DNA of 64,000 nt from contig NC_135502.1 of NCBI RefSeq assembly GCF_052857255.1, positions 156,536,599-156,600,598 of the forward strand, in the 5' to 3' direction. The notes under the pieces were generated by a model that was not told where the DNA came from, did no database searches, and worked only from the letters and a program-made list of their open reading frames with translations. Below are positions 34,402-46,918 of this stretch, piece after piece. Position 1 is the stretch's first letter, and the number at the start of each line of letters is the position of its first letter. This DNA comes from Amblyomma americanum (lineage: Eukaryota; Arthropoda; Arachnida; Ixodida; Ixodidae). The translations under genes were made by a program, and so were the position numbers.

Positions 34402-35486
34402 ATGCCTCACGACGTTCAACATCAAGCCGTGCAAGTGGGCCCAGCTGTTACCTGCGCCGGCTCCCTTCGCCAACGGGACCCGGTCATTTTCAGTGGGACC
34501 GATGAGCAGGATGTCGAAGATTGGCTCACGTCTTACGAGAGGGTGAGCCTTTTTAGAACAAATGGGATGATACCACCAAACTAAATAACGCAATTGTTTA
34601 TCTCACCGGCGTGGCTAACCTGTGGTATCGGAACCACGAGGTGGACATCCGCACCTGGTCTGCTTTCAAGACAACCTTCTCCGAGGTGTTTGGTCGTCCT
34701 GCTGTTCGGAAACTGCGCGCCGAACAACGCTTGAGTTAACGGTCTCAGCAGGTCGGCGAAACCTTTACCCTTTACATAGAAGACGTCATTTACCTATGCA
34801 AGCGTGTCAGCCTCAATATGTCAGAAGCTGACAAGATTAAACACATTTTGAAGGGTGTTGACGACGACGCCTTTCAGATGCTGGTAGCGCGCGACTTGCG
34901 CACCGTTGCTGAAGTCGTCACCCTCTGCCAAAAGCTTCGAGGAGCTGCGGAAGCAGAGGCTCCTGACTCGACAGCACCCTCGACAGGTTGAGTCGCTTGC
35001 TGGACTGACACCAGCACCTGACACCTCATCGCTGCTGCAACAAATCGGACTTTCTTCGGGAAGAAGTGGCGCGTCAGCTTTCTCTTCTGCCAAACCCTAT
35101 AGGGCAAGCTCCAGATTTGGCTCCGGCCCTTCGACACGCCATCCAAGAGCAGGTTGCCGAGGCTCTTCCACCCGTCCATCCGCCACCACCTGTCGCCGCT
35201 CCACTGACATATGCCGACGTTGTCGCCCAGACGCCGCCCCCTATGGCCGCTCCGCTGACATACGCGGACGTCGTCGCCAGGCCTCGACCGCCTACCTATG
35301 CATTGCCTCCAACACCTGCGCGAGCGGTGGTTCCTTCTCTTCGGCCGGCTCCTCGAGTCAGCAATCCCTGGCGCACCATCGACAACCGGCATATCTGCTA
35401 CAATTGCGGCTTGCCTGGTCATGTGGCCCGGCTTTGCCGCCGCCGTCTCCCAGTCTACGCGCCACCTCCTCCAGCTCCCGCGTACT
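34402..35486 (+). pseudogene. gypsy gag (right arm)
   Basis: ATG at 34402 (MPHDVQHQAVQVG). The Gag domain is split by a frameshift near 34560 (NKWDDTTKLNNAIVYL reads in another frame) and a stop after RAEQRLS near 34738. A proline-rich linker with APLTYADVVA repeats precedes the zinc knuckle CYNCGLPGHVARLC, intact CCHC in this arm. Gag would bind and package element RNA. The lesions are common to both arms. Confidence 0.88.
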
Positions 35487-35490
35487 GGCC

Positions 35491-35573
35491 TTTCACGAGT
35501 CATCTGCTTTCTCTGGGTCATCATCTTCTTCACAGTCTTCTTCACATCTTCTTCACAATCATCTTCTTCACAA
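35491..35573. repeat. Deletion scar: inverted LTR end and TCTTCTTCACA units (right arm)
   Basis: 35491-35534 is the reverse complement of the first 44 bases of the LTR. It is followed by about three and a half 'tcttcttcaca'-like units. This occupies the place of protease and RT fingers. Confidence 0.88.
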
Positions 35574-36180
35574 TAGATGATGCTCTGGACTGTTTGCAAG
35601 GGGCGGAGCTCTTTTCCTCCTTCGATTTACATTCTGGGTACTAGCAGGTCCCCATGGAAGCGGCCGATGATCCCAAAACTGCTTTTTTGACCCCCGACGG
35701 ATTGTATGAATTTACTGTGATGCCATTCGGCCCTTGTAATGCCCCTGCAACCTTCGAACGGAAGATGGACACCATTTTTCGTAGACTCAAGTGGAAAATG
35801 TGTCTATGCTACCTCGACGACAATGTCGTCTTTTCCCCCAACTTTGAAACCCATCTATCCCACATGAAGCACGTTTCGAGCTGCCTCTATGAGGCTGGCC
35901 TGCAGCTCAACTTGAAGAAAGGCCGTTTTGCTGCGCGTCAGCTGACAATTTTAGGACACGTTGTCTCTAAGCAAGGCGTTCTTCCCGCTCCATTTATACT
36001 TCGCGCTGTTGCAGGCTTTCCCAAACCCACTTCCATCAAAGACTTGCGCAGCTTCTTAAGTCTGTGCTCTTACTTTCGGAGGTTTATTCGCAACTTTGCT
36101 TCGATTGCTGTCCTTTAACACAACTGTCCGGTAGTTCCGACTTATCGATGTGGTCTCTGGCGTGCGACGACTCGTATAAC
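35574..36180 (+). pseudogene. gypsy reverse transcriptase, palm part (right arm)
   Basis: AELFSSFDLHSGY, a stop (TAG at 35640-35642 in place of Trp), then MPFGPCNAPATFERKMD and catalytic LCYLDDNVVFSP, then [10 protein letters not shown] and [15 protein letters not shown]. It is a Ty3-type RT lacking its fingers. The YLDD box is intact but the protein could not be made whole. Confidence 0.92.
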
Positions 36181-36246
36181 CCCTTGCGCCGCCTCCTAAC
36201 AGCGCCGCCCATACTGCGCCATTTCGACTCGACCGCTCCTACCTAG

Positions 36247-36612
36247 GTCCACACGGACGCCAGTGGTGTCGGCCTCGGCGCCGTACTCGCCCAGCGCATC
36301 TGTGGTTTTGATGAATACGTCGTTGCCTACGCAAGCCGCACACTTACGAAGGCTGAAACTAATTACTCCGTCAGTGAAAAAGAGTGTTTGGCCATCGTAT
36401 GGGCCCTTGCCAAATTCCGCCCGTACCTTTATAGCCGCTTGTTTGACGTTGTGACGGACCATCATGAGCTTTGTTGGCTTTCTTCCTTGAAAGACCCATC
36501 CGGCCGCCCTGCCAGATGGGCTATTCGTCTGCAAGGATATGACATCCGCGTGGTCTATCGTTCCGGCCGCAAGCATCAAGACGCTGATGCCCTGTCCCGC
36601 TGCCCACTTTGA
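36247..36612 (+). pseudogene. gypsy RNase H (right arm)
   Basis: [40 protein letters not shown] and [18 protein letters not shown] occur in order. It is preceded by a shared in-frame TAG at about 36244. Its job is to remove the RNA template during cDNA synthesis. Confidence 0.92.
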
Positions 36613-37925
36613 GCCAGATCGCCAGCCTTTCCACCTCTGACGTCTCCCCGTCGGCCATTCACATCAGCAACATGCCCTCAGCGCAACGTACTGACCCCTG
36701 GATCGCTTCTCTTCTCGAATTTCTCTCCAACCCCATGGCTGCTTCTCCATTCCGTGCTCTCCGCCGCCATGCTTCCCACTTCGTGATTCGCGATAACCTC
36801 CTCTATCGCCAGAACTACAGCACCGACGGCCGCAAGTGGTTACTCGTTATTCCTCGCCACCTGCGCACGAACATATGCGCCTATTTTCACGCTGACCCAC
36901 AATCCGGTCACGCGGGAGTTTTGAAGACATACACCCGCATCCGGCTGCGCTATTACTGGCGCGGCATGTACACCTTCTTACTTAAATACTCACGCGCCTG
37001 TGTCGCGTGCCAACGTCGTAAGCCATCTTCTCGTCGTTTTGGTGGAGAGTTGCAGCCACTCCCTTGCCCACCACGCCCTTGCGACCGTATCGGCATTGAT
37101 TTCTACGGCCCGCTTCCGTACACTGCGGCCGGCAACTGTTGGGCTATCGTTGCGGTTGATCATCTGACGAGATATGCCGAAACCGCCGCCCTTCAGTCTG
37201 CGACAACGACAGACGATGCCTCCTTCCTTTTGCAACGTTTCGTCCTTCGTCACGGTGCACCTCGTGAACTGCTTAGCGACCGCGGACGCGCCTTTTTGTC
37301 CGGTATCGTTCCCGCCCTGCTCCGCCAGTGCAACATAGTCCATCGTACCACCTCCGCCTATCATTGGCAGACTAAAGGCCTCACCGAGCGATTTAACTGC
37401 ACCTTCGGGGACATGCTCTCTATGTATGTCGCATCCAATCACTCGAATTGGGATCTCATCCTTCCTTATGTGACTTTCGCCTACAACACCGCCCCGCAGT
37501 TCCCTACTGGCTTCTCTCCTTTCTTTCTTCTTTACGGCCGTCATCCATCTGCTACAATAGACACCATTCTGCCTTATCAACCTGACGCCTTCGAATATAC
37601 CCCTGTTTCCGAAGCCGCGCAACACGCGGAAGATTGTCGCCAAATCGCCCGGTCACTCACAACTGACGCCCAGTACTACATAAATTCCGCCACGACAACG
37701 CTCACACCACATCGCACTTCCCTCCTGGTGCGCTTGTGTTGCTCTGGATACCATCAAGTACTCCTGAACTCTCCTTGAAATTTCTCGCAAAGTATCATGG
37801 CCCCTACCGTGTCCTGGAGCGCGCATCTCAAGTTAATTGCGTCGTCGAACCCCTCACGCCATCTCCCGATTTCCGCCGCCGCGGCCGCGAGAGAGTTCAC
37901 ATCCAGCGTATCAAGCCTTACTAAA
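36609..37925 (+). pseudogene. gypsy integrase (right arm)
   Basis: H2C2 zinc region ([15 protein letters not shown] ... CVACQRRK), DDE core with [18 protein letters not shown] and KGLTERFN, and then [11 protein letters not shown]. After a frameshift near 37735 the C-terminal module FLAKYHGPYRVLERASQ follows, with the GPY motif intact, ending ...RIKPY. The antisense frame 36990-37643 is a shadow. Confidence 0.93.
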
Positions 37926-37987
37926 ACCCCTCCACATTGTAGTCGCCCTAAGTCGCCAGGATGGCTCTTCTTCGCCGCGGGGATGAT

Positions 37988-38164
37988 TGTGGAGAAGACG
38001 ATGACCTAGACAAAGCGGATGACTCGTGAAAACGAAGAAGATGGCCCTACGCGTCAGCCGTATTGCTATCGCCACGTGTGTCGGTGCCCAACCTGGTTGC
38101 CCTCGGATTGTTCTCGCCGCTGCTCCCTTCCTCCCAGCTCTTTTAAATAAACCCCCGCCTTACA
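37988..38164 (+). repeat. gypsy 3' LTR (right arm)
   Basis: A 177-bp LTR with AATAAA near its end, followed by the AAAT target-site copy. Confidence 0.92.
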
Positions 38165-38168
38165 AAAT

Positions 38169-38748
38169 ATTCAAAAGATTCCAAATGCATTTCAACTGCA
38201 CAGTGCATTCGGCTTTGACAAAGGGAGTGTGAAACAACAAGATTCTCAGCAACACTCATGACATATAGAACAAATGCATTTCTTCTGTACAGCTTCAATA
38301 TAAGCTTCAGAGGTTTTTATGAAATGGAAGGATAATTTCATATGGTACGAATTATTTATGCTAGCCACACCTGTGCTTATAAGGTACAGTGTTCCACTTG
38401 AACGCTAATATTCGATAATGTATTGGCCATTCTGCTATGTCTGTCATTTATCACAGCACTGGCACACTTCAATCTTGCCGTGCCTTGTAACAAATAGGTA
38501 TTGGTGAAGTAAAGCTATGAAATTTAATTGCTGCTTTTCGACCACTGCAGATAGGTTATGAAGCACACATTTTTTTTTTATTTCATCTATAATGTGGTCA
38601 AGATTCTGACCAGAAGCATGAGCATAACAAATTTAAAAAAAGAATTACACGCTATAACACAATGCCCTTGGTTAGTGCGGTGCTCTTGACGCCCGCTATA
38701 CCTTTTTCCTTTCCAGTTGGCGCTTTTTCAAAAAATAACACAAATGCA

Positions 38749-38750
<2 letters not shown>
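38169..38750. other. Unassigned sequence (right arm)
   Basis: Mirror of 13893-14471. No features recognised. Confidence 0.4.

Positions 38751-38818
<68 letters not shown>
38751..38818. repeat. (TA)n microsatellite (right arm)
   Basis: Uninterrupted TA run, mirror of the longer tract at 13773-13892. Confidence 0.95.
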
Positions 38819-38819
<1 letters not shown>

Positions 38820-38823
<4 letters not shown>

Positions 38824-38975
38824 GTTGAAAACGCTTCATTTAGCCATAGATTTATTTTGAGTCGACGTTTCGGACAGAGCCTGTCCTTTCTCGAGTCTTG
38901 AGAAAGGACAGGCTCTGTCCGAAACGTCGACTCAAAATAAATCTATGGCTAAATGAAGCGTTTTCAACTTTGAAT
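38820..38975. repeat. Large hairpin (right arm)
   Basis: Mirror of 13639-13773. Here the complementary arms extend further, to 'aaaagttgaaaacg' and 'cgttttcaacttt'. Each arm includes 'ggacaggctctgtccgaaac'. Confidence 0.9.
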
Positions 38976-39004
38976 TTTTGCCTCTAGCAACCAAATACGT
39001 TTAT

Positions 39005-39051
<47 letters not shown>
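39005..39051. repeat. (TA)n microsatellite (right arm)
   Basis: Mirror of 13555-13597. Confidence 0.95.
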
Positions 39052-39053
<2 letters not shown>

Positions 39054-39162
39054 TGGACCATAAGATTTTTGTCAGGCTACTAGTAAAGACCAGGAAAAAA
39101 CAACCGCCTCTGATACCCTTACATACCTATTCTTTTACAGGTGACATGTTTGATATCCGGTG

Positions 39163-39873
39163 TCAATGGCTGATAGACTGCAGCAGCATGTCGATGATGC
39201 CATTAACCTCAGGTTGGGGTAGCGTTGGCTGAACGACAGATGAAAACAGGTGCAATAGCAGCGTGATAATACCGGTGTGCTTGCTGCACTGTCCTTCACT
39301 GCGGACGTATATAAAAAAGGCTGAATTAGATGCTTTCGTAAACATACAGAAGCAACATCGAATTACAGCCTTTAGCGGTTCAGTACAATGTATTCAGGAG
39401 TGCTGGCTAATGAGCAATTACCTTTGCATCCATTAGTTTGCATGAAAAAGGTTCACAAATTCACAAAGCAAGTCATAGTTTCCTTTGAGTTATGATTCGC
39501 GAATCACGTTATACTTTTATCGCTTCAGACTGAAAATGGGTGAATGACATTCAGCATATTGCACGTAAATCAAATAAAACTACAACAAACCTTCCAGTGT
39601 ACCATTACCTCAGCTGCAGTGCAATATAATCTTTCGGCTGTATTAAAACCTGGTTTCGTTGACCAAATTTGTTAAGGAACGTATCAATTGATGCAACTTT
39701 GACGTAGAACGGGCAATGTTTCATATCGAGTAAACGCTTAGGCAGCAGAATCATATGACGCATGTCGCTACAAGCACTTTTCGTTATAATGGTGTACTTT
39801 TTACGTGCTGCTCCTGTTCAGTCCGAACAACACATAAAGCGGCACCTCATAGTTGTCGGCGTGCAACCAAATT
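39163..39873 (-). pseudogene. Second copy of the two unidentified exons, nonsense-mutated
   Basis: Mirror of the gene piece at 12732-13443. Exon B is 39163-39298 and open. Exon A (39609 to about 39873) has TGA at 39818-39820 where the left copy has a Gly codon (GGA), plus Asp to Gly, Leu to Met, Glu to Lys and Tyr to Asp changes. The donor and acceptor sites are kept. The substitutions are mostly amino-acid-changing, as expected for a copy free of selection. Confidence 0.5.
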
Positions 39874-40915
39874 CTATAACATACCTTTTTCGAAACCGCG
39901 TTGGTGCAAAGAGCGCAAGAGAGCAATCTAAAAGCCGCCTAGCTGGCACGCAAGCGCGTCAGAACACCTCCTCTCTGCAAACGATCCTGTCGTGCTCGCA
40001 TTTTGCACCTCACCGCGAACAAGACGTAAAGAGCAAGCCTCAATGCATTCGCAGCCCTCATGCGTCCCCACGACCCAACGCAGAAGTAATTTTACAGTTC
40101 TGTACTTACATTCGTCAGCAATGGCGGTAAGCCGTTTCTTCTGTCGGGCGTCGGGCGCTGGGGGCTCAGGCGTAGTGTTGAATGCGGTACGTCAGAGCCG
40201 TTTTTGAGAACTCCATGCATGCGTGTAAGAACGTCTTGCGCCGCGCAGGGGCCATCTGTGAGCTTCCGAGTTCAGTCACATTACCACAACACTAACGAGG
40301 CCGCACATTCAACAAAAACAAGCTAAAGAAAGCCACTACAGCTACTACCGCCAGAACTCGACACAAAGACTGCGTTTCAGCGTACTAAAAGAGATAGTTT
40401 AGCACACGGCCGGTAGTAAGCATGGGGCGCTCAACCCCGCAACCGGCGAATGAAAGGGCGGTGCTAAAGTCGAGTAATGATAAACGCTTTAAAACAAAAC
40501 TGGTAACGTTATATTTTCCGCATACTTGCTGCAATAAACGACAAGGTATTTTGGTTTAATTACGAAAGCAGTTGATCGATAGTGATTTTTGCAAACAAAT
40601 ATGACTACTCGCAATCAGCTGTTCCTGGCGGTACGGTGAACGAAAGCTTTGGAAAGCGGGGCGCGAGGTAGCTCCAGGCGACGGAGCTGGGCTCAAGCGG
40701 AGAGCCGCGGTCACTGAACGGCGGCACTATCTATCTGATTCTAAGGCTCTAGCTATTCCGCCGTAACTGCGTCGCAGAATCAGGAATGATGATGTTGGCC
40801 AGCTTCACTGGTTTCGGTTCTTGATTTTTGCATATTGTGTGGCTTGCTGTGCTCTGCACAGCTTGAAAATGAAAATTCGCTTTGAGGAAAGCAAACGGCG
40901 CAGTGGCAGTGTTAC
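39874..40915. other. Unassigned sequence (right arm)
   Basis: Mirror of 11696-12718. A weak ATG-GCG-gtaagc first-exon-like string occurs near 40124, with no further support. Confidence 0.4.
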
Positions 40916-41101
40916 ATATCCCGATGTTCACACAAACCGCGCCGTAAGGAAGGGAAAAAAGAGGGAGCCAAAAAAAGAAAGGAAGGAAGAAGTGTCGTAG
41001 CGGAGGGCCCGGAATAATTTCGACCATCTGGGGATATTTAATGGGCACTGCGATCGCACAGCACACGGGCGCATTTTGTGTTTCGCCTCCTTCGAAAGGC
41101 G
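40916..41101 (-). repeat. Tick Ruka-type SINE body (right arm, copy 2)
   Basis: Mirror of 11510-11695, with the conserved 'gcacacgggcgcattttg' and 'cgaccatctggg' (reverse) motifs. Confidence 0.7.
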
Positions 41102-41498
41102 ACCGCCATGATCATGCCTCTTGCCATTTTGTGTACGTGAGTGTACCGTGAGAACGCAAGCCTCCGCGCGCCGCCGTAGAGCGACATGCGAAACTTCGTG
41201 CAAGCCCGCGCTGCCGCATAACCTGTTTTTTGCGCGTGTCCATCGCGCCATTGAGCACCTTGCACGCTCTTTGCTCGAGCGAGGCCCGCTGGCAGTTTCA
41301 CTACCGTAGTATTTTATGCGGTACCTTGATTAAAATTTTGCCTCTGCCTTTCGTGGTCCTCGACTCTGCATCACGTCCGCCCCACAATATACAGTATTTC
41401 TCGCTATTCGAAGGATTGTAATCTTGAATGAAGGGAAATGAAGGCATTATTTTTGTAACACTGCTTACCACGTTAGAAGTGCGCGCAAACAAAACGCG

Positions 41499-41703
<205 letters not shown>

Positions 41704-42380
41704 AAAAAAAAGCTGTCATCAAGCATACAGGATAACAAGAAAAAATGTGAATAGAATAATTTCATGAATGAAACGCTGCATATTCTGCTATTCCCGTTGC
41801 TTCGCATCCTAGCCTTAAATCCCTTACGCGCGGGAGTTTGTGCTCGACCTTATCTAATTTCTCATAAACATGTTCTTTTTTTTCTTTCGTAACTGAGTTT
41901 TTTTCTGAACAATGTCAAGATATAGTTATTTTCCCCAGGGAGAGAAAAAAATGATTGCGCATAAATTTTTGTTCATAATTTAGAAACAATACGCCAGTGT
42001 AACGGTTTTTTTTAAGAATGTATTGGCTTCTTTCCTAAGCATTACAGAAACAATGCTTCCCGTTACGACTCATTCTATGGGAACTGGGGTTTTCCAGGGA
42101 AACATATTAATACGTTTAAAAATCTTCTCACCATTGTTATTTACAAGAGCCCACTGAAGAATTTTTTGATCGTCGTGATTTTTATTTCAGGTGATGTCTC
42201 ATTTTCTAGGAGGAGGGATTGACATTTTATTGAAATAGCAAAACCGAGATTCTTGCAAATGAAGCCGCTATTCCAGGGCCCCACGGGTTCTAGCAGCTCG
42301 CTCGGCTTGGTCCAAGGTTTCTTGCTGGCTTCCCAGGTCCTGCCGGGCGAGTCGCGCCTCCCACGACCTTTCAAGTTCGT
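41704..42380. other. Unassigned sequence (right arm)
   Basis: Mirror of 10271-10951. Confidence 0.4.
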
Positions 42381-43008
42381 CGCTTGTGACGAGGGGTGAC
42401 TTTCCCTCTACTGGATTTGTTCACGACGCCAAGTGATATGTTTGAGGGTTGGTGTGTCGCAGCATCAAGGACAGCAGTCATCGTATTGGGACGGGTGTAT
42501 CTTGCAGAGTGTGTGTATGTTGGGATACGTGTTGGTTTGTAGGCGCCTCCAGTCTCTGGATTGCCAGCGTATGAGTTAAGCGCCCGGAACACCGGTCATG
42601 TTCGCTCCTACTGCCACTTCACTGCACGTGCCTGACTGAAATAAACATTCAAACGTCCACGCAGTCTGTCCTTTACTCGAACCTCCAGTTGCTCTTGCTC
42701 CCTTTGCGAATGCATAGTCGGCGGCAGCGCTTCTCACGAGTTCTATGTGATCGTGTGTTCATACGACCTGAGGTGTGTGCGCACGGCATCAAGCATAATT
42801 GGTAGTCGGGTGCTGCCAGCCCCCACCGCCTCAAGTTACGAGTCTCTCACCATCGCTGAATCTTGCATTCGGCTGTGCGCTGCCCGATAGCGTCTGCGCA
42901 GCTGACATTCGTAGTGGGAAGGCGCTACTTAACCAGGTGAAAGCCTACCAAGAATCTTGTGTGAAGCCTCGGAGTAACTCGGGTGTGCTCGATCAGGTTA
43001 GTTCGTAG
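42381..43008 (+). mobile_element. LTR-like segment with primer-binding-like site (right arm)
   Basis: Mirror of 9643-10270: AATAAA near 42641, 'ttggtagtcgggtgctgcc' near 42800, then an identical 69-codon open frame (42799-43008). An LTR retrotransposon 5' end or a host exon are both possible. Confidence 0.3.
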
Positions 43009-43434
43009 GAGCGTCGAGCCAGGTATAGCCAATGGAAAGAGGACGTCGCGCCAGCTGCTGCCGAGCGAAGAGGGTGTGATAATGAAGAGCGATCGATAAC
43101 CGCGTTTGTGTGTATATACATATGCCAGTGAGGAGAGGTGAATAATTAGCAGATGCTTTCACACGTCTACTTGGTTTAAACTTTGCAACTCAACATTTTT
43201 TTCTCGAGTTAATCTGATTCATTGCATTACGGGAAAATAAAAATACAGCTAACACTGCATTTTTCCTGGCCACACCTTCGTACCGTGTTTGCGTTAAAGG
43301 AGGTGCTACTAGAAATGCAGAAGACGCACTGCGCCGGTGCTTTAGCTGTGCTCAAAACGGGTCCTCCTCACATTATAGATTATGAGACCGGAGTTCTTAC
43401 AGCTTGTTCGATATTCGAGGCTCCTCAGTCGCTT

Positions 43435-43600
43435 TGAAACGCAAAAGGCGCCCGTGTGCTGTGTGATTTCAGTGCGCGTTAAAGAGCCCCAGGTGGTCGA
43501 AATTACTCCGGAGACCTCCACTACGGCATCTCTTTCTTCTTTCACTCCCTCCTTTATCCCTTCCCTTACAGCGGATTCGGGTGTCCATCGAGATATATGA
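43435..43600 (+). repeat. Tick Ruka-type SINE body (right arm, copy 1)
   Basis: 'gcccgtgtgctgtgtgattt' and 'caggtggtcgaaatt' on the plus strand. Mirror of 9051-9216. Confidence 0.75.
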
Positions 43601-43644
43601 GCCAGTTACTGCTTCATACCCTTCTCTCAAAAGCAAATTTTTTT

Positions 43645-43991
43645 AGTATATTTCTATGTACATAATTGAGAAAGCAGTATGAAAATTGCACCAACTTCCT
43701 ATCGACTAATATTAATAGAATACGCTCGGCTAAGAGACTGTGACTGCTGAAAATTTGTTTCATCTCCAAGGTTACTTTAGTTGCTTTGACCTGTTAGGCT
43801 GCAGTACTTAATTTAGGCATTTCTTCGCATCATAAAAACTTTCTCTCGGTCTCTAGTATATTTCTACTGACGACAGCACATAGAAAGCAGTAAGAAAATT
43901 GTACCAACTTTCTATTAACAAACGCGATAGAATATGCTCGTCTAAAAGATTATGATTGCTAACCTTTATTTTGTGTTTGAGGTTGCTTTAA
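43645..43991. repeat. Two copies of dispersed module M (right arm)
   Basis: Mirror of 8660-9010. Confidence 0.6.
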
Positions 43992-44806
43992 TAGCCTTTA
44001 ATTGTTCGGCTATAGTACTTGATTATTTTAGGCTTTTATTCACATGACCAAACGTGTTTTTCTGATTTCTAGTATATTTTTACTCATAACAGTGCATAGA
44101 AAGCAGTAAGAAAAATCTATTAAAATAGAATGTCCTCTGTTTTGAAAACACGTTTCTATACCCTGATTTGATTCCGAACTAATTTGCTCGAATAACACTG
44201 GACGCTTTTCGATATAGGAAAATTGTTAACTAGCTCCAACAGATTTCACTATGCACTCAAGTAAGATGTCATGGTTATGCGAACAATAGTATTAATGACC
44301 TGAAGCCCCATGCCATTCATTTATTTCTCTCGATGTGTCGAACTGCACTAATATTTTCTAGTAACTTTCTGTTGACAGGAGTATATGCAGAGAAGTAACT
44401 TTCTACTACCATTTTTATTAACAAAGGTGCAAAGAGTGTAAAAATTATTTTCTATTGCTATTTACTCACAAGGGTACATACAAAGAAGTAACTTTCTAGC
44501 AACTATCTATCAACAATTGTTCATAGAATGTAAAAATAACTACAAGGTTACACATTCTAAAGAAAGTGGATAGCCAATCTTGTAAGGGTTGTGATCGCAA
44601 GTGAGTGAGCTCATGAGTTTGAGTGAGCCTCTATAGGTGGACCAAACTTTAGTGAGTAATCCTGAGTGCAGTACTCTAGATTTTGCTGAGGCGCACCGGT
44701 CAGTCCTGCTAGACCGAGAGCGACACCAACACGCCCAACGCGTATTATATCAGAGCGACAGCTAGGTTTTTCACCCCAACGTAAGCAAAAACCTTACCAT
44801 CAGTTC
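43992..44806. other. AT-rich repetitive sequence (right arm)
   Basis: Mirror of 7845-8659. No coding signal. Confidence 0.4.
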
Positions 44807-45043
44807 CTACGCCAATCCTCGGAAGGTCGCCGCGCTAAGAGAAACCATTGCTATAAGGTGCTGCGCGACTTCGGTAATTATAGGGAGCGAATTCTCAAGT
44901 TTTGTTTTGACAGCAGTGATTTGAGGTTGACCATTTATTAGAGATGCGCATACGAGTGGGAAGAGCCGGTGTGACCCATACTGCAGAGCGCTAAATACTT
45001 TGTGTGGCCGACAGCAGTCGTCGGTGTCGCTTGTAGATAACAA
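44807..45043 (-). other. Unidentified 78-codon open frame (right arm)
   Basis: Same predicted protein as 7608-7844. No recognised domain. Confidence 0.2.
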
Positions 45044-46918
45044 ATTTGGCCGCCTAAATTAATGCGAACGGTCACTGAACATATCTCTATATAAGTTTAT
45101 TCAAAATCAAGTATTGGTCCTACACGATGCCAAAAACCCGGCAATCAGTTGTTCCCAAGCGGGGGATCGCATCGGCGCTCCCTACTGCGCTCGTACTACG
45201 GAAACAAGCTAGAGTACAATCAGTGAAATTAAAATTTCTTTCACGTAAATAGAGCGCAGATTGGGTTTTATGTCCTGTAAACGTTCTGTTTGTGCACGTT
45301 TGTATACAGCACAGAGTGCATCTTCATCGTCGGCATATTCTTAAAGAAATTTCTCGTCCATTAAATACTGAATGACCTGCTGTTATCTTATGGCACCAAT
45401 TTAGCGAGTATTAGCGAGTATACGAGTTATTTGCTGAAAAGAATCAGAGCAAAGCAAGCAGAAGGTATCGAAATCAACAGAAACAGCCGTAGCAGATGCG
45501 CAGCTCGCTGTGAGTGGGGCATAGCGATGGCGACGGCTGTAGCTCCGTGAGGACTCTTGCTTAGAAGGCGCAGCGAAGTATCAAATGTCACATCCTACCT
45601 GAACGGAATGTCACTGACGCACATTGTGTCGCAGCGCAAGTTCAGCAGCCGAGTCGATAACATTCGGTTCGACAGCATTTGAAACGCCCGCATAGGATGG
45701 GAATGAAGTGCATAGTTAGCACCCCAAACATTGTTTTGTTAATTATGGTGCGATTACGGACGGAACGGATCGAAAAACATAAGAAATTTCATTAATATAC
45801 CAGGTTCCTTTTCTGTAGCACATGACACACTCTTCGGACTGCGCTGGCCCCTGCAATGCTATTTCAGATAAAAATGATACGCCAATTTAAATATATGCTA
45901 GCTTTTTGCACCTACGTGCAGATAACTAAATAAAACTAAAAAGATACAATATATACTTGCGACCACATCCTGGATGAGAAACGAGTTTGAAAATCCCGCG
46001 CTTTTTGACGATCCATGGAAACCAATCGCGTGTTTGCACCTAAAGTTTTCCCGCCTTTATTCACTAATTTTGTGGTGCGGATATCTGCCACGCAAAGAAA
46101 AACCTTCGGACGTTTCATTTTTCCGCAAACAATATCTTCCGTGGGCCTCACTTGTGTCCTTGCCTTCTGCGCGCTTGTTTGGCAGGCAGGCGAGACGAGG
46201 AGGCGCCCGTGTTCTCGCTGAGCACGCGTAGTGACCTTCAGTGAATGCTCCAGTTTTTCTCGGGCAATTTCGCTGTCAGTCGCTGCCTGGCTCTCGCCGT
46301 GTACTCTGTGTATTCGCCTGCGGACGCTTCTGAGGAAAATATAATTTCGGTTTTGTAGATGGGAATTCAGTTGTGTTTCCAATCACATCACGCAGACGTG
46401 ATGTCCGCTACATCTACACAGCATGGAAGAACCGATGCTGAAGCGGCTTTGGTACGCACTCGACATTTCAAAGAAAAGCATTCGCTCCTAATGCCACGTA
46501 GGATTTCTTTGCAAGCGCATTAAGACGCTCCAAACTAATTGGGGAGAATCCTATCCTTGGGGTCTCCAGCCTTTAATGGCAGCAAAAGCAGTCCGTTCAC
46601 TCGAGATTTTGCAGGGTCCGTGGCGATTAATTTTTGCTGACCTTTTCAATAGCAGTACAAGCCCGCAACAAGACTCCCAAAAGCGTTTCATTCATGCTGG
46701 TAAAAAAGTGCATCACTCACGTTGTGTGCAAAAAACCACAGACGAAGCACGCCGGTGTCCCCGCTGATGACCGGATTGCCGCCCTTCCGGACGATTATAG
46801 ATTTTTATGGCGCAAGGGCATCTATGGCCAAAGAGCGCCAAGGCACAATGTGATTTCGTCTTCTTAAGGTGGGGTCAAAGACACATTTATAAGCATTTCA
46901 TCACAGATAAGCCGAGCA
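45044..46918. other. Unassigned sequence (right arm)
   Basis: Mirror of 5761-7607. The 148-codon minus-strand frame at 45936-46382 is broken in the left arm and is not trusted. Confidence 0.4.

Larger units (their letters stand above)
34167..38164 (+). mobile_element. Ty3/gypsy LTR retrotransposon, internally deleted (right arm)
   Basis: A 3998-bp element with LTRs at 34167-34339 and 37988-38164 and a 4-bp target-site duplication AAAT (34163-34166 and 38165-38168). A primer-binding-like site follows the 5' LTR. The coding order gag, (deletion), RT, RNase H, integrase is Ty3/gypsy. No envelope frame is present. Confidence 0.94.

Noticed and set aside
34167..38164. Possibility of an endogenous retrovirus (env-bearing errantivirus)
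   Set aside because: No third frame lies between integrase and the 3' LTR; the element is a plain, deleted Ty3/gypsy retrotransposon.
40107..40207. ATG-GCG followed by gtaagc as a first exon (right arm, with left mirror)
   Set aside because: Two codons plus a donor-like string is too little evidence; no partner exon in phase was identified.
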